From NCBI GenBank assembly GCA_012839605.1, contig DUNA01000031.1:1-64000 (forward strand): DNA of 64,000 nucleotides. Direction: 5' to 3'. The translations under genes were made by a program, and so were the position numbers. How positions within the stretch are numbered: the first letter of the stretch is position 1; the number at the start of each line of letters is the position of its first letter. Source of the DNA: Bacteroidales bacterium (GTDB taxonomy: Bacteria > Bacteroidota > Bacteroidia > Bacteroidales > UBA932). This document shows, one piece after another, positions 62,579 to 64,000 of the stretch. A model generated the notes under the pieces. That model saw only the letters and a list, made by a program, of their open reading frames with translations, ran no database searches and was not told the origin of the DNA.

Positions 62579-64000
62579 ATGCGCCATTTTATTACACTAA
62601 TCTTATTTACCGTATTGCTCCTGCCGGGATGTACTTCCAAAAAGGACCTCCTGCAGCCGGGCGTGAGCCTGCAGCTGGCCTGTGAGCGGAAAGAGCATAT
62701 TGCCGAGGTACATTACACCCTCTTTTTCAACCTGCCTGCAGAGTTCCGGGAGCCTGTGGAAGCCCGGCAGACCGTTACCTTCCGCCTGGAAAAGCCGAGG
62801 CGAATAATACTCGATTTCTCAGGAAAGGAATCCGATATCCATGCGGTAAACATTAACGGGCAACCCATCTATCCGGAAGGAAAATTGTCTCTGCTAAACG
62901 AACATCTGGTATTTGAGCGCAAATATTTTCAGCGGGGAGAGAACTACATAGAGATTGCGTTTTGTGCCGGAGACCAATCGCTCAACAGAAACGAAGATTT
63001 CCTGTACACATTGCTTGTTCCGGACCGGGCACGTACCTTGTTTCCCTGTTTTGACCAACCCAACCTCAAGGCCGTTTATTCGCTCTCGCTGGAAATGCCG
63101 GCCCACTGGCAGGCCGTATCCAATACCCCTGTGGAACACGAAACCGTATGGAACGAGGTTAAAACAATTGCATTTGGGACTACCGAACCGCTGAGCACGT
63201 ACCTGTTCTCTTTTGTTGCCGGCGATTTTCAAAAAGAAACGGAATGCCGCAACGGAAGGTGCATTGCTATGTACCACCGGGAAACGGACCCGGACAAAAT
63301 TGCCCAGGCACCTATTCTGTTTGACCAAGTTTTTGCGTCGCTGCAATGGATGGAAGAGTACACCGGCATTCCCTACCCGTTTGCCAAGTACGATTTCATC
63401 ATCTTGCCGGGGTTCCAGTACGGAGGCATGGAGCATACGGGAGCCACGCTCTACAACGACAAACGCCTGTTCCTGGGAGCGCATCCCACGACAGCCGAAG
63501 AACTGGGCCGCATGTCACTCATTGCACATGAAACAGCCCACATGTGGTTTGGCGACTACGTGACCATGGAATGGTTTGACGAAGTCTGGCTCAAGGAAGT
63601 CTTTGCCAACTACTTTGCAGCTCTTATGACGCAACCGCAATTCCCGCAGGTGAACCACCGGCTCAACAACCTTCACACGTTTTTTGCCTCGGCTTACAGC
63701 ATAGACAGAACACAAGGTACGCACCCCATTGCGCAGCCGCTGGACAACCTGGCCCTTGCAGGACTTATTTACGGGAACATTATCTACAACAAAGCCCCCG
63801 TGGTAATGGATATGCTGGCCGAACAAATGGGAGCCCAAGCGTTCCAAGAAGGGTTGCGCCGCTACTTGCGTACGTATGCCTACGGGAACGCCACCTGGGA
63901 CCAGCTGATTGCCATTCTGGATGACCTGACACCCCGCAACTTAACGGACTGGAGCCGCGTTTGGGTGTATGAAGCCGGTATGCCGCACATCCGTGCCACA
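62579..64000 (+). CDS. M1-family aminopeptidase lipoprotein (runs off the window end)
   Basis: Manual translation from 62579 MRHFITLILFTVLLLPGCTSKK..., GGMEHTGATLYND, zinc motif LIAHETAHMWFGDYVTMEWFDEVWLKEVFANYFA (HEXXH-X18-E). Confidence 0.94.
   Translation, partial: MRHFITLILFTVLLLPGCTSKKDLLQPGVSLQLACERKEHIAEVHYTLFFNLPAEFREPVEARQTVTFRLEKPRRIILDFSGKESDIHAVNINGQPIYPEGKLSLLNEHLVFERKYFQRGENYIEIAFCAGDQSLNRNEDFLYTLLVPDRARTLFPCFDQPNLKAVYSLSLEMPAHWQAVSNTPVEHETVWNEVKTIAFGTTEPLSTYLFSFVAGDFQKETECRNGRCIAMYHRETDPDKIAQAPILFDQVFASLQWMEEYTGIPYPFAKYDFIILPGFQYGGMEHTGATLYNDKRLFLGAHPTTAEELGRMSLIAHETAHMWFGDYVTMEWFDEVWLKEVFANYFAALMTQPQFPQVNHRLNNLHTFFASAYSIDRTQGTHPIAQPLDNLALAGLIYGNIIYNKAPVVMDMLAEQMGAQAFQEGLRRYLRTYAYGNATWDQLIAILDDLTPRNLTDWSRVWVYEAGMPHIRAT

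Noticed and set aside
62894-63484. 196-aa minus-strand ORF
   Set aside because: Antisense to the M1 peptidase, whose zinc-site frame is clearly coding.

Overview
The window looks like chromosomal core sequence from a Bacteroidales-type bacterium. Supporting signs are the gene content, TAnnTTTG promoter elements, the short primary sigma factor, a V-type ATPase operon and rpmE2. I see about 60 protein genes and two tRNA genes (Arg-CCT, Leu-GAG). I see no rRNA, CRISPR array, transposon or prophage. Most genes are recognisable housekeeping families: argS, rpoD, htrA, dapF, yidC, trmD, folD, ffh, lysA, recF, mmdA/BCCP/oadB, a V-ATPase operon, glmM, nth, xerD, gyrB, thrC, cls and menG/ubiE. The gene layout is very compact: six of seven convergent protein-gene pairs overlap, three of them sharing a palindromic stop tetranucleotide. 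The main items for follow-up are: (1) a GMP synthase whose glutaminase domain has lost about 100 internal residues, including the nucleophile Cys region; (2) a 169-aa gene that looks like only the C-terminal part of PurL with an eroded active-site motif; (3) a FISUMP-type lipoprotein followed by three overlapping, unannotated 31-40 aa single-TM ORFs, two of which look paralogous; (4) a separate transcription unit encoding two 48/51-aa membrane peptides, with a near-consensus promoter and its own terminator; (5) an intrinsic-terminator hairpin inside the 5' coding region of mnmD. All calls come from reading the sequence and translations; no database search was run.
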